Shown here piece after piece: positions 50,497-59,736 of a DNA stretch of 64,000 bases. Positions within the stretch are counted from its first letter, which is position 1; every line of letters starts with the position of its first letter. The notes under the pieces were generated by a model. The model was not told the DNA's origin. It ran no database searches and was given only the letters and a program-made list of their open reading frames with translations. The stretch is from Alphaproteobacteria bacterium. Its GTDB lineage: Bacteria > Pseudomonadota > Alphaproteobacteria > GCA-016699305. The position numbers and the translations under genes were made by a program. The stretch is taken from the NCBI GenBank assembly GCA_016699305.1, contig CP064970.1, forward strand, positions 496,001-560,000, read 5' to 3'.

Positions 50497-50770
50497 CTGA
50501 GTACCCTTCAGTTGGCCATGAATTCCAATCGGCACACGAGAACGCATCACGCATTCCCATGCGGCTTTTCACCTCTAACCATGCAAGAAAGTCGGGCCGA
50601 CGTCCGCAAAACACCTAGCCGCGCTATACAAAAGCCAGCGGGCCGAAAGTGAACGTCCTATCAAGCCCATCCTTCTGCGCCGGACATTAAGCCACCCCCA
50701 AGAGGCTGGCACCGGCGGTCTTCGGACGACGAGCGCCCCCGTTATAGCGCCCTCACTCGGACAATGCCAA
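50497..50770 (-). promoter_or_regulatory. Promoter and long leader of the rplJL-rpoBC operon
   Basis: On the minus strand, TTGGCA (50765-50770), an 18-base spacer and TATAAC (50741-50746) form a good sigma-70 promoter. This leaves an untranslated leader of about 240 bases before rplJ. GC-rich self-complementary segments fill the first part of the leader, as expected of an L10 autoregulatory leader, although the exact L10-binding fold was not drawn. An open frame across this region (50575-50949) is not considered real. Confidence 0.65.
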
Positions 50771-51005
50771 GCTTTTTTTATATCGTGCTCAACCGAGCAA
50801 AATGAGACAGCGAGATGTCGCCAATGTTCGAGAAATGGTATAGGCCGCTTTGGTTCAAAAAAGCGCCTAGGCATGGTCTTTCTGAAGGTGGGCGTCAGTG
50901 GCGCAGCCACCACATCGCTCGCCAAGCCATAGGCGAAGCCTCTTCTCACAGGGTATGAATTCGAGTAAGTTCGGCGGAGTGGTGCCAGCCGCCCTGCTTA
51001 GAATC

Positions 51006-51041
51006 ATGTCGATGACGACAGAGGTCAGATGTGTATGCTGA
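51006..51041 (+). other. Possible 11-codon leader peptide before pilin-like copy 2
   Basis: ATG at 51006 begins MSMTTEVRCVC and stops across the start of the pilin-like gene, in the same arrangement as copy 1 (21411-21446). The conservation may reflect coding or simply shared upstream DNA. Confidence 0.3.
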
Positions 51042-51804
51042 AACCGCCCCCCCCCCGCGCTGGGTATCGGTGTCTGAATTAGGCATTGTCATCGGGCCGA
51101 TTCTGTGGGTGGTGGCGATTCTGGCTGTCCTGGCCGCAGCCATTGCAGCGGGGTCGGGCGCATTCAATGGCGATATTTCCGCAGTCAGCGCTAAAGCCCA
51201 AGCATCGGCTATTCTTGGATATACCCATGAAGTAAAACTCGCCGTGGATAGAGTGATTGCTAAGGGCTGCACCGATACGCAAGTCAGTTTTGAAAACCCT
51301 ATCGTCAGCGGATACACAAACCCGAACGCGCCTTCGGATAAATCCTGCCATGTCTTTGATGTCAATGGCGGCGGTATTTCATATAAATATCCGCCACCAC
51401 AAGTATTGGATGCAAGTCTTTCTGGATATACGGGGTATGGACAATACTTTTTCACGAGCACACTATCTGTTATAGGTATTGGGAATGGTCGAACAACAAC
51501 ATCATTAATTATGATGATGCCACATTTGAATAAAAAAATTGCAAATAAAATTAACGAAATAAACAATATAACTGGTAGCATTGGCGGGATTTCATTATGT
51601 AATTTTCATTACACTTCGGCTAACTACTTCATAGGAAATTACTATACTCCATGCGGCGGCTTTTTCGATGCAGATGGGAATGCTCGACAACAATACGGAA
51701 CAGAAGCAACGGCTAATGTTGCGGGGCATACATCTGGTTGCGTTCTCAACAACCACGCCGGGTCGTTTGAAGCAAACTGTTTCAAAGTTCTTATTGCACG
51801 CTGA
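51031..51804 (+). CDS. Variable pilin-like protein, copy 2 (in frame)
   Basis: This 257-residue protein starts at a GTG (51031) preceded by AGAGG with six bases between. A Pro run encoded by a C tract, then RWVSVSELG, precedes a long hydrophobic helix, IGPILWVVAILAVLAAAIAA; a Gly before the helix recalls prepilin-peptidase sites. The conserved segment (86 of 95 residues identical to copy 1) ends at GGG. The remaining 135 residues are Asn-, Tyr-, Thr- and Gly-rich with several Cys and differ strongly from copy 1. Both proteins end in V-[LI]-[AL]-type residues before the closing AR. AT-rich DNA in the C-terminal half contrasts with the GC-rich first half, suggesting mosaic origin. No pilus-assembly gene is nearby. 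Confidence 0.78.
   Translation: MYAETAPPPRWVSVSELGIVIGPILWVVAILAVLAAAIAAGSGAFNGDISAVSAKAQASAILGYTHEVKLAVDRVIAKGCTDTQVSFENPIVSGYTNPNAPSDKSCHVFDVNGGGISYKYPPPQVLDASLSGYTGYGQYFFTSTLSVIGIGNGRTTTSLIMMMPHLNKKIANKINEINNITGSIGGISLCNFHYTSANYFIGNYYTPCGGFFDADGNARQQYGTEATANVAGHTSGCVLNNHAGSFEANCFKVLIAR
51047..51056 (+). repeat. Poly-C tract (10 bases) at the start of pilin-like copy 2
   Basis: Ten C lie within codons 6-9 of the pilin-like gene. With 10 C the GTG start at 51031 is in frame with the whole protein. A gain or loss of one C would produce an early stop. The ATG at 51029 would require 8 or 11 C. Confidence 0.85.
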
Positions 51805-51947
51805 TTCATTAATTATTGCTACGATCAACTTTTATCAATCTTGTTCGTCTCGTCTGCCAGCTTCCTCGTTCCCCTGCCGAACCATCTTTTGACTTTTCCG
51901 TTTTAATGGGGCGTGGGATGGCTGCCCTAGCTTTTTCCAGACCATTC

Positions 51948-51990
51948 TTGGCCACTCCTACGGGCCTCTACAGGCTGTAGGAGTGGCCAA
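51948..51990. promoter_or_regulatory. Long perfect inverted repeat downstream of pilin-like copy 2
   Basis: Arms TTGGCCACTCCTAC (51948-51961) and GTAGGAGTGGCCAA (51977-51990) are perfectly complementary over 14 bp, with an inner GCCT/AGGC that extends the hairpin. It lies between the convergent pilin-like gene and the unknown gene at 52025. No T run follows on either strand, so it may be a Rho-independent-like barrier, a protein site or a mobile-element remnant. Confidence 0.6.
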
Positions 51991-52024
51991 TGGCTCAAGC
52001 CTTCACTGTGCGAAGCAAGAAAAT

Positions 52025-52675
52025 TTATAGTCTGGCTTCTGGAACAGCCGGTCTTTGCCTCATCACACCGGGATGCATGGAGGTGGGCTGATCCTGCGGA
52101 TCATTCACCATCATGGTTTTAAACACCGCGAGAGAATCTTTGTCCTTGATCCGCGAAGCCAAGAGGTCTTGCCACGTCTGAGCCACCACGGGGCATGCCC
52201 TGACAGCGACGGGAAAAACACGAATAACCCCTTTTTCGATCTGGCTGAACGCCACGCGATGATCAGGCTGCGCGATCATGAACATCGCCGTTGACGCCTG
52301 CTTAAAATACTGCCCGACCAATCCATCTATCGTGGTGAATTTAGGTCTGCAACCCCTTCTAATAATAGCTTTCTTGACCGTTGCCGTTCTTAGCTTGCCA
52401 CTATTGTCTGCGGCATCCTTCACCAAGTTCTCGATCTGCCGCAGGCCTAACATTTGCTGACGAACCACATCCGAATCGGAATACCCCAAATGGCCCGGAC
52501 TGCCGGGGACCTCAGAACGCGATTCTCGCATTGCCGAGGCCAATACACCGCTTTGTTGGTCTTGATCAGTCATTGAACACCAGCTCAACATGGGGTTAAC
52601 CCTTTCCATGAAGTGCGGCGCGTGGGGCGCGTCATAGGACGCGAGATCGACGTCGCGTGAGACATTGAACGCCAC
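52025..52675 (-). CDS. Unknown protein
   Basis: A 216-residue open frame with a possible GTG start at 52675 (AAGG upstream). The start is uncertain because later ATG codons also fit, such as that of MTDQDQQSG. The product is polar and soluble, without signal peptide or membrane helix. It contains a segment GLRQIENLVKDAADNSGKLR likely to be helical and a Pro-rich tail. No family is recognised. Lack of convincing similarity leaves some doubt that it is a true gene, but no competing frame is better. Confidence 0.45.
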   Translation of the reverse strand: MAFNVSRDVDLASYDAPHAPHFMERVNPMLSWCSMTDQDQQSGVLASAMRESRSEVPGSPGHLGYSDSDVVRQQMLGLRQIENLVKDAADNSGKLRTATVKKAIIRRGCRPKFTTIDGLVGQYFKQASTAMFMIAQPDHRVAFSQIEKGVIRVFPVAVRACPVVAQTWQDLLASRIKDKDSLAVFKTMMVNDPQDQPTSMHPGVMRQRPAVPEARL

Positions 52676-52986
52676 AACCTTGCCATCGTTCCGTTAACGG
52701 GGGCAGAAACTTCATTTTGAGATCGTTCCTTGCAGCGCTTCAGATAGGACAACTCCCGTTCCATATCTGATGGATACACTATTCCTTAGAGATCGATTCG
52801 TTCAAAGAAGATATAAAAACATGGATAGATTTCAGTGCCTGCCTTTAGCTTGCAACTATTCTTTACCAAGATCACGGCACTATTCCGCATATCATTGTAT
52901 GTATATCATTTATTTATTTATAACCATGGGTTGTTAATATGTCTAACTGTTGGCCCCAGATAGAACCTGTCTAAGGAAATGAAGAC
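52676..52986. other. AT-rich intergenic region before the chemotaxis operon
   Basis: About 310 bp with a lower GC content than the surroundings, including ATTTATTTATTTAT near 52907-52921. It should contain the promoter of the STAS-cheYAW-mcp-cheRDB operon. No sigma-54, sigma-28 or CtrA (TTAA-N7-TTAA) site could be identified, and no gene was seen. Confidence 0.4.
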
Positions 52987-53298
52987 ATGATGATTTTACC
53001 CGCCATTGTGGACTTCGACACAGCAAACTCATTACGCATAAAGATTGATAAAATATCAACCCCTGACATGGCTTTCTGCTGTGACGGTCACAATGTTTTG
53101 AAGCTAACAACATGGGGACTTCAAGCTCTGCTGGCTGCCGACCGCGATCTGCAGGCGAATGGAAAGAAACTTGGCCTCACGCGCATCTCCCCCGAATTCA
53201 GCCAAGCCTTGGAAGATTTTGGGTGCAAGGAGCAGATGGAACGCTGGAGTCAGATATCGAACCTGGATGCCCCCTCAAGCAAAGGATCATCGGCATGA
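52987..53298 (+). CDS. STAS-domain protein of the chemotaxis operon
   Basis: This 103-residue protein fits the STAS fold of anti-sigma-factor antagonists and related regulators: a short first strand region with ILPAIVDF, a central helix-strand segment with WGLQALLAADRDLQANG, and a closing region FSQALEDFG typical of such proteins. The usual phosphorylatable Ser in the DSSG-like loop appears replaced by TTWG. STAS genes often lead chemotaxis operons. Its stop overlaps the cheY start (ATGA). Confidence 0.75.
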   Translation: MMILPAIVDFDTANSLRIKIDKISTPDMAFCCDGHNVLKLTTWGLQALLAADRDLQANGKKLGLTRISPEFSQALEDFGCKEQMERWSQISNLDAPSSKGSSA

Positions 53299-53660
53299 GC
53301 AAGAAAGTGCTGGCGGTTGACGACTCGCAGACCATGCGCGAGATGGTGGCCTTCGCGTTGCGGCAAGCAGGCTATGACGTGCTGTTGGCCGAGGACGGGC
53401 AAAAGGCGCTGGGCGTGCTGGGCAGCAGTCCCGTGGACTGCGTGATCACCGATCTAAACATGCCGCAGATGGACGGCATCGGCCTGATTCAAGCGTTACG
53501 AGCGCATCCCACGCATCGCGGCACCCCCATTCTGATGCTGACCACGGAAAGCGACGACCAGAAGAAACAAGCGGGTAAGGCCGCCGGAGCCACCGGCTGG
53601 CTGGTCAAGCCCTTCAATCCCGAGAAACTGCTGGATGTCGTGCGGCGGGTTTCGGGTTAA
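53295..53660 (+). CDS. cheY: Chemotaxis response regulator CheY
   Basis: This 121-residue single receiver domain carries the acidic pocket VDDSQTMR (Asp9, Asp10), the phospho-acceptor Asp53 in ITDLNMPQMDG, the Thr in MLTTES, and the Lys in LVKPFNPEKL. Phospho-CheY controls flagellar motor switching. The ATG at 53295 overlaps the STAS gene; the longer frame reads only through it. It is nine bases before cheA. Confidence 0.94.
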   Translation: MSKKVLAVDDSQTMREMVAFALRQAGYDVLLAEDGQKALGVLGSSPVDCVITDLNMPQMDGIGLIQALRAHPTHRGTPILMLTTESDDQKKQAGKAAGATGWLVKPFNPEKLLDVVRRVSG

Positions 53661-53669
53661 GAGCGCGTC

Positions 53670-55682
53670 ATGACAGACACCCCCTTCGACCAATTCCGTC
53701 GGACTTTTTTCGAAGAATGCGCCGATCTTCTGACCATGGCCGAAGGCGAGCTGCGCGGGCTTGACCTGAACGCGCCCAATTCGGAAAGCTTACACGCCAT
53801 TTTCCGCGCCGTGCATTCCATCAAGGGCGGTGCCGGGGCTTTCGGTTTTGATCGCCTGGTGGCTTTCGCGCATGGGTTCGAATCCACGTTGGACGCGCTA
53901 CGCGATCATCGCTTACGCCTTGACCGCGACCACCACGATCTGATCATGCGGGCTTTCGATGTATTGGCCGATCTGGTGCAGGATGCGCACGGCGAATCCC
54001 CCATGCAAGGCGGCAGTGAGCAGGACATTGCCGATGCCCTGACCCGTTGGCGCGGCGACACCGCCTCCCCTGCCCCGCTCTCGGCCAGCCCTGCCGCGCA
54101 TGAGAAAAATTCTGGCGGCGGTTGCTATCTCATCCGCTTTACGCCCAACACCCAAATGCTGGCCAAGGCCAATGAACCCTTACTGATTCTGCGGGAATTA
54201 AAACGTCTGGGACAGGCCACCATCACCGTTGATCTATCGCGCCTGCCGGGCCTATGCGAAATGTCGTCACAAGAAAGCTATTTATCTTGGACCATCGAGT
54301 TACACACCGCGCATGATCTGGATCGCGTGCGCGAGACCTTTGAGTTTGTCCTGGACGACTGCGAGCTTTCCATCACCGAGCACGACACGCGCAAAACGGA
54401 GGCACCCGCCGCCGAAGGGACAGAAGCGCCGCGCGGCCAGACCAGCGCCGCATCGCCCACATCCATGCGGGTGGATATCGACAAGGTCGATCGCCTGGTC
54501 AATATGGTGGGCGAGATCGTCATCACCCAAGCCATGTTGTCGCAGCAGATCGCGCATATGCAAATCGACAAACACCAGGAGCTGATGACCGGCATCGAGC
54601 AAATGGCCTGGCATACCCGCGAATTGCAAGAAAGCGTGATGGCCATTCGCGCGCAACCGGTGCGCTCGGTGTTTCAGCGTATGCCGCGCCTGGTGCGCGA
54701 GCTGTCCTTCGCCCTGGGCAAAGAGGTGCGCCTGGTGACCGAGGGGGAAAACACCGAAGTGGACAAGACGGTGATCGAACAGCTATCCGATCCCTTGACT
54801 CACCTGATCCGCAACAGCGTGGACCATGGCATCGAAACGCCCGACCAACGCGAAGTGGCCGAGAAACCGCGCATAGGCACCATCACGCTGTCGGCGGCGC
54901 ATCGGCACGGACGGATCGTGATTGCCGTCGATGATGACGGCGCTGGCTTGAATCTGGAACGCATCCGCGCACGCGCGATCGAGCGCGGCCTGATCGACGC
55001 GCAAGCCGATCTGGATCAAGAGGCCATCTTAAACCTCATCTTCCTACCCGGTTTCTCCACCGCCGCCGCCGTCACGAACATCTCCGGTCGCGGCGTGGGC
55101 ATGGACGTGGTCAAGCGCAATGTGCAGGCCATGGGTGGGCGCGTGACGGTGGAGTCGCGCCCAGGCCAGGGCGCGCGTTTTACCTTATCCCTGCCCCTGA
55201 CACTGGCCGTTCTGGACGGCATGTTGGTGCGGGCGGGCGGCGAGCGTTATGTCATTCCCTTGGCTGGCATCATCGAAAGCATCTGTCCCGCGCCGGGCAT
55301 GGTGGCCAAGCTTGTCGGATGTGGAGACGTGCTGCATATCCGGGGTGAATATGTGCGCCTTATTCCCCTACATACCGCCTTTAATCTGCATGACGACGCT
55401 CAGACCAACGGACTGGTCGTGCTGGTCGAGGCCGAAGGCGGACGCCGCGCCGGATTTATCGTTGACGAGATCATAGGACAACAGCAGGTTGTGATTAAAA
55501 GCATGGAGACAAACTATACACACATCCCGGGAATATCTGCCGCCACCATCTTGGGCGACGGGCGCGTGGCTCTTATCCTTGATATTTCCGGCTTGATGGA
55601 TATGAGGATGATGAATCCGTCCTCTTCATTCGCGCCCGATACGACCGCCTATCCCCTGTCATCCGATTGCCTACCATCGTAG
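53670..55682 (+). CDS. cheA: Chemotaxis histidine kinase CheA
   Basis: The 670-residue protein has the classic CheA order. An Hpt domain carries His49 in HSIKGGAGAFGF, followed by a regulator-binding region (about 150-240), a dimerisation domain, an ATPase with HLIRNSVDHGIE, DDDGAGLNL and GRGVGMDVV, and one C-terminal CheW domain. It differs from the other CheA in the window by lacking the second CheW domain and the fused receiver. As the core of the complete operon, it is the likely main kinase for flagellar chemotaxis. Confidence 0.96.
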   Translation: MTDTPFDQFRRTFFEECADLLTMAEGELRGLDLNAPNSESLHAIFRAVHSIKGGAGAFGFDRLVAFAHGFESTLDALRDHRLRLDRDHHDLIMRAFDVLADLVQDAHGESPMQGGSEQDIADALTRWRGDTASPAPLSASPAAHEKNSGGGCYLIRFTPNTQMLAKANEPLLILRELKRLGQATITVDLSRLPGLCEMSSQESYLSWTIELHTAHDLDRVRETFEFVLDDCELSITEHDTRKTEAPAAEGTEAPRGQTSAASPTSMRVDIDKVDRLVNMVGEIVITQAMLSQQIAHMQIDKHQELMTGIEQMAWHTRELQESVMAIRAQPVRSVFQRMPRLVRELSFALGKEVRLVTEGENTEVDKTVIEQLSDPLTHLIRNSVDHGIETPDQREVAEKPRIGTITLSAAHRHGRIVIAVDDDGAGLNLERIRARAIERGLIDAQADLDQEAILNLIFLPGFSTAAAVTNISGRGVGMDVVKRNVQAMGGRVTVESRPGQGARFTLSLPLTLAVLDGMLVRAGGERYVIPLAGIIESICPAPGMVAKLVGCGDVLHIRGEYVRLIPLHTAFNLHDDAQTNGLVVLVEAEGGRRAGFIVDEIIGQQQVVIKSMETNYTHIPGISAATILGDGRVALILDISGLMDMRMMNPSSSFAPDTTAYPLSSDCLPS

Positions 55683-55770
55683 GCTTGCCCTTTAAGTTTT
55701 TTCAATTCTTTGTTGTCATCTTTTGTAATCAAAAGTTGAGTTACATCTCTTGATGAAAGGGGTTACGGAA

Positions 55771-56334
55771 ATGGCTTTGGAAGCAAATCCCCCACATTCC
55801 GAAGATGGCGCGAGCCGACAGGAGCAAGGGTCCACCCAGGCTCGGCAATATGTCACCTTCACGATCAACAGCGAGGAATACGGCGTCGATATCATGGACG
55901 TGCGCGAGATCAAAGGCTGGACGCATGCCACGCGCCTGCCGAACGCGCCTTCCTATGTGCGCGGCGTCATCAATCTGCGCGGACTGATGCTGCCGATTTT
56001 CGATCTGCGTTCGCGCTTTGGCCAAGGCGAGACGGACGCCAGCAAGACCCATGTGATTGTGATCGTCGCCGTCGGCAGCCGCACCATCGGCATTCTGGTG
56101 GACGCCGTGTCGGATATCCTTTCGATCACCCAAGACCAAATCCGCCCCGCGCCGGAATTCGAGCAAGGCCATGAAGCCGCGTATCTGCACGGATTGGTCA
56201 GCGTCAGCGAACGCATGGTGGCTCTGCTGGCCTTGGACCGACTCTTCGACCTGGCCGGCGTGCGCGAAGGAATATTGGACGCAGCCGTTGCCGAAGCCGT
56301 CCCGCAGGCCGCCGCCCAGCAAGCCATCGCCTAA
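55771..56334 (+). CDS. cheW: Chemotaxis coupling protein CheW
   Basis: The 187-residue protein is a single CheW domain (YVTFTINSEEYGVDIMDVREI, VRGVINLRGLMLPIFDLR). A polar N-terminal extension and an Ala/Gln-rich tail flank it. The ATG at 55771 is preferred because AAAGGGG lies eight bases before it; in-frame ATG 55753 and TTG 55750 lack this. It connects the following receptor to CheA. Confidence 0.93.
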   Translation: MALEANPPHSEDGASRQEQGSTQARQYVTFTINSEEYGVDIMDVREIKGWTHATRLPNAPSYVRGVINLRGLMLPIFDLRSRFGQGETDASKTHVIVIVAVGSRTIGILVDAVSDILSITQDQIRPAPEFEQGHEAAYLHGLVSVSERMVALLALDRLFDLAGVREGILDAAVAEAVPQAAAQQAIA

Positions 56335-56370
56335 CCATCCTTACTCATCATCCTTTCCAGGAGAACAGAC

Positions 56371-58815
56371 ATGTCATCACTTCACGCCTCGGCCACGCCC
56401 GCCCGCGCCGGACTTCTAAACCGCCTGCGCATCAGCCATCGCCTAACCTTGGGCTTCTTATTGGTCTTGGCGATCATGGCCGTCAGCAGCGGCATTACCG
56501 CCTATTCCGCCGTCCAGTCGTCGAAGATATCGTCGTCCTTAAAGGAAACCCGCATCCCCAGCGCCCTATTGCTAACCGACATAGAAACCATGGTCAGCGT
56601 GGCGGAATTCAAAATGTCCGACTACATCGCCGACAAGGGCGTAGCTTACAAAGAGGATTTCAAATCCTATATCGAAAAAGTCCACGCCGATGTCGAAAAA
56701 ATGGATGAACAAGTTAAATCCTGGACTTTCCCCGAGCAAATCGAAAACTGGCAGGACATCAAAAAACGCATGGAAGTCGTTTATCGCTCATTCGACGACA
56801 CGCTTAAACTCTACGATTCGGGCGACAAGGCCAAAGCCAGCGAGACGTTTTACAAGGAAGTCCGCCAGTCCGTCAGCCAGATGAAAGACGTTTTATCCGG
56901 CAAGAAAGGCAAATCGGGCTTTCGTGAAGGGGGCCTGACCGATGATCGGGTCGAGGTCCTGAACACCGCAGGCGTCGAATTGGTCGATAGCATGCAGACC
57001 ATGATCCGCCTGACATTGCTATTGCTGGCCATTGGGATCACGACGGGACTGACCGTTGCCTTCTTCACCGCCCGCGCCCTCACCCGCCCGATCAACAGCA
57101 TGAAGGACGCCATGGCGCGGATCGCCGCCAGCGACGTCGAGGTTCAGATCCAAGGCATGAATCGCGGCGATGAAATCGGTGACATGGCCCGCGCCCTGGC
57201 CGCCATCCGCGAGATCGGCATCAACGCCGCCAAGGCCAAGAGCGCCCTGGATAATGTCGGTGCCAATGTGATGATGACCGAAAACGACGGCAAAGTGGCC
57301 TATGCCAACCGCTCGCTGGGCGACATGTTCCGTCACGGCGAGTCCGATATCCGCAAGGAGATCAGCGGCTTCGACACGTCGCGCCTGTCCGGCATGTCGA
57401 TCGAGGAGTTCCAGCGTTTCTGCGCCAATCCGCATGAATCCCTGGCACGGGTCAATGCGCGTTCCCAAAACCGTGTCGTGGTGGGTGGACGCACCTATGA
57501 CCTGACCGCGAACCCCGTCACCAACGACAAGGGCGAACGGCTGGGCACGGTGATCGAATGGGTGGACATGACTCAGCAGCTCAGCGTGGAGAACGAGATC
57601 GCCGAACTGGTGGATAGCGCCGTCAAGGGCGACCTAAGCCGGCGCATGGATCTGGCCGGCAAGGACGGGTTCATGCGTAAGCTGGGCGAGGGAATGAACA
57701 ATCTCACCCGCACCACCAACGACGCTTTGGAAGATATCGCCAGCTTCTTGGACGCTCTCTCGCGCGGCGACCTCACACGCCGCATGGAACGCGCCTATCA
57801 AGGCATGTTCGAGCGCATCAAGAACGACGCCAACGGCTCGGCGCAGCGCTTGGCCGAGATCGTGGGACGGATCATCGAGGCTTCCACCACCATCTCCACC
57901 GCGGCGGGCGAGATCGCATCGGGCAGCAGCGACCTTTCGGCCCGAACCGAGCAACAAGCGTCCAATCTTGAAGAAACCGCAGCGTCCATGGAGCAGCTGG
58001 CCGCCACCGTGCGCCAGAACTCCGAAAACGCCCAACAGGCCAATAAGCTTGCTTCCGGCGCGCGCGGCTCGGCCGAGAACGGAGGCAAGGTGGCGCAAGA
58101 CGCCATCGCCGCCATGGGACGCATCGAGACCTCCTCGCGCAAGATATCGGACATCATCGGCGTGATCGACGAAATCGCCTTCCAGACCAACTTGCTGGCC
58201 TTGAACGCCGCCGTCGAGGCCGCAAGGGCGGGCGACGCGGGCAAGGGCTTTGCCGTGGTCGCCACCGAAGTCCGCGCCCTGGCCCAGCGTTCGGCTCAGG
58301 CCTCGCGCGAGATCAAAGCGCTGATCGTGGATAGCGGCAATCAGGTCAAGGACGGCGTGTCCCTGGTCCGCAATGCGGGCGATGCGCTGAACGAGATCGT
58401 CGACTCCATCAAGCGCGTGGCCGATATCGTGGCGGAGATCGCGGCGGCCAGCAGCGAACAGGCATCGGGCCTAGAGCAGGTGAACAACGCCGTCTCACAA
58501 ATGGACGAGATGACGCAAAAGAACGCCGCCCTGGTCGAAGAAAGCGCAGCAGCCGCAGGTTCCTTGAACGAGCAATCCGCCAACTTGACCGAGATCATGG
58601 GCTTCTTCCAAACCGAACAAGGCCGCGTCAAAGCCACGGCACCCAAGCCCATCACCGCAGCCGCGCCCGAACCACGCGCCAGGACACAAACAATGGCCGC
58701 TGCCAGAACCGGCACACGTTCATCCGCGCGCAATGCCCCGGCCAGCGCAAACGGCAAAACCCCGCCCAAAAGCCTAGCCGCCGCCTCAGGCGAAGGCGAA
58801 TGGAAGGAGTTTTAA
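56371..58815 (+). CDS. Methyl-accepting chemotaxis protein with internal PAS domain and C-terminal tether
   Basis: The 814-residue receptor has two membrane helices (about 28-50 and 210-232) around a helical periplasmic sensor of about 155 residues. A HAMP domain ([12 protein letters not shown]), a PAS-like domain (about 285-400, with [20 protein letters not shown]), further HAMP-like segments and the kinase-control region follow. The hairpin reads [20 protein letters not shown]. The protein ends in EWKEF, matching the x-W-x-x-F pattern of the NWETF tether for CheR and CheB, both of which are encoded downstream. The ligand is unknown. The ATG follows CAGGAG. Confidence 0.94.
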   Translation: MSSLHASATPARAGLLNRLRISHRLTLGFLLVLAIMAVSSGITAYSAVQSSKISSSLKETRIPSALLLTDIETMVSVAEFKMSDYIADKGVAYKEDFKSYIEKVHADVEKMDEQVKSWTFPEQIENWQDIKKRMEVVYRSFDDTLKLYDSGDKAKASETFYKEVRQSVSQMKDVLSGKKGKSGFREGGLTDDRVEVLNTAGVELVDSMQTMIRLTLLLLAIGITTGLTVAFFTARALTRPINSMKDAMARIAASDVEVQIQGMNRGDEIGDMARALAAIREIGINAAKAKSALDNVGANVMMTENDGKVAYANRSLGDMFRHGESDIRKEISGFDTSRLSGMSIEEFQRFCANPHESLARVNARSQNRVVVGGRTYDLTANPVTNDKGERLGTVIEWVDMTQQLSVENEIAELVDSAVKGDLSRRMDLAGKDGFMRKLGEGMNNLTRTTNDALEDIASFLDALSRGDLTRRMERAYQGMFERIKNDANGSAQRLAEIVGRIIEASTTISTAAGEIASGSSDLSARTEQQASNLEETAASMEQLAATVRQNSENAQQANKLASGARGSAENGGKVAQDAIAAMGRIETSSRKISDIIGVIDEIAFQTNLLALNAAVEAARAGDAGKGFAVVATEVRALAQRSAQASREIKALIVDSGNQVKDGVSLVRNAGDALNEIVDSIKRVADIVAEIAAASSEQASGLEQVNNAVSQMDEMTQKNAALVEESAAAAGSLNEQSANLTEIMGFFQTEQGRVKATAPKPITAAAPEPRARTQTMAAARTGTRSSARNAPASANGKTPPKSLAAASGEGEWKEF

Positions 58816-58842
58816 GCAGAGCAAGAGGGGACGCGCGTCGCC

Positions 58843-59736
58843 ATGCTGATGAACCTGCCCGATGGAATCGATTCTGTCCCCATGGCAGAGCATGCGACCC
58901 GTCCCCGTGAATTCGCCTTCACTCCTCATGACTTCACTTATCTGGCCGAGTTGGTCACGCAGCACACCGGCATCCGTCTGCCGCCCGAAAAGAAAGAAAT
59001 GCTGTATGGCCGCTTGTCGCGCCGATTGCGCCATCTGGGGCTTGGAAGTTTTGGCGACTATCGCGCCTTACTGGAAGGCCCCGATGGCGAGCAGGAAATC
59101 ACGCACACCATCAACGCCCTGACCACCAACCTGACCGGGTTCTTTCGTGAAGCGCATCACTTCGACCATCTGGCCAAAGTGGCGTTGCCACAGATTTTAG
59201 AAGCTCAAAGCCAAAGCGGCACGCGCCGCCTGCGCCTATGGTCGGCGGGTTGCTCGACAGGCCAGGAACCCTATTCCATCGCCATGACCTTGCTGGCGAG
59301 CATGCCACAGCGCAATCAGTGGGACGTGCGGATCCTGGCGACAGATCTGGACAGCCAGGTTCTGCAGCATGCGCGCGCGGGTTGCTATGATCGTGGATTG
59401 GCTGAAAAAATTCCCGCGAATTGGCGATCCGCCTATGCCGAAAGCCATCCAAACGGCCAGATGCGCATGGCCAGGTCCTTGCGAGAGATCATCACCTTCA
59501 ATCACCTAAACCTGATGCATCCTTGGCCGATGCGCGGACCTTTCAGCGTCATTTTTTGCCGCAACGTGGTGATCTATTTCGACAAGCCAACCCAAAGAAT
59601 ATTATTCGACCGCATGGCCGACCTGCTGACCCCGCGCGGCTATTTGTATATCGGCCATTCCGAAACCTTGTTCAACGTCTGCGACCGCTTTGAGGCATGC
59701 GGAAAAACCATATATCGCAAAAAGGAAGACGCATGA
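58843..59736 (+). CDS. cheR: Chemotaxis protein methyltransferase CheR
   Basis: CheR methylates glutamates of receptors using S-adenosylmethionine. The 297-residue protein has the N-terminal helical domain, LTTNLTGFFREAHHF, the AdoMet-binding motif WSAGCSTGQEPYS, and the late NVVIYFDKPTQ motif. Its stop overlaps the cheD start (ATGA at 59733-59736). It likely works on the preceding receptor through the C-terminal EWKEF tether. Confidence 0.96.
   Translation: MLMNLPDGIDSVPMAEHATRPREFAFTPHDFTYLAELVTQHTGIRLPPEKKEMLYGRLSRRLRHLGLGSFGDYRALLEGPDGEQEITHTINALTTNLTGFFREAHHFDHLAKVALPQILEAQSQSGTRRLRLWSAGCSTGQEPYSIAMTLLASMPQRNQWDVRILATDLDSQVLQHARAGCYDRGLAEKIPANWRSAYAESHPNGQMRMARSLREIITFNHLNLMHPWPMRGPFSVIFCRNVVIYFDKPTQRILFDRMADLLTPRGYLYIGHSETLFNVCDRFEACGKTIYRKKEDA

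Noticed and set aside
50575..50949. 124-codon frame upstream of rplJ
   Set aside because: It crosses the rplJ promoter and leader, lacks a ribosome-binding site and has no recognisable content.
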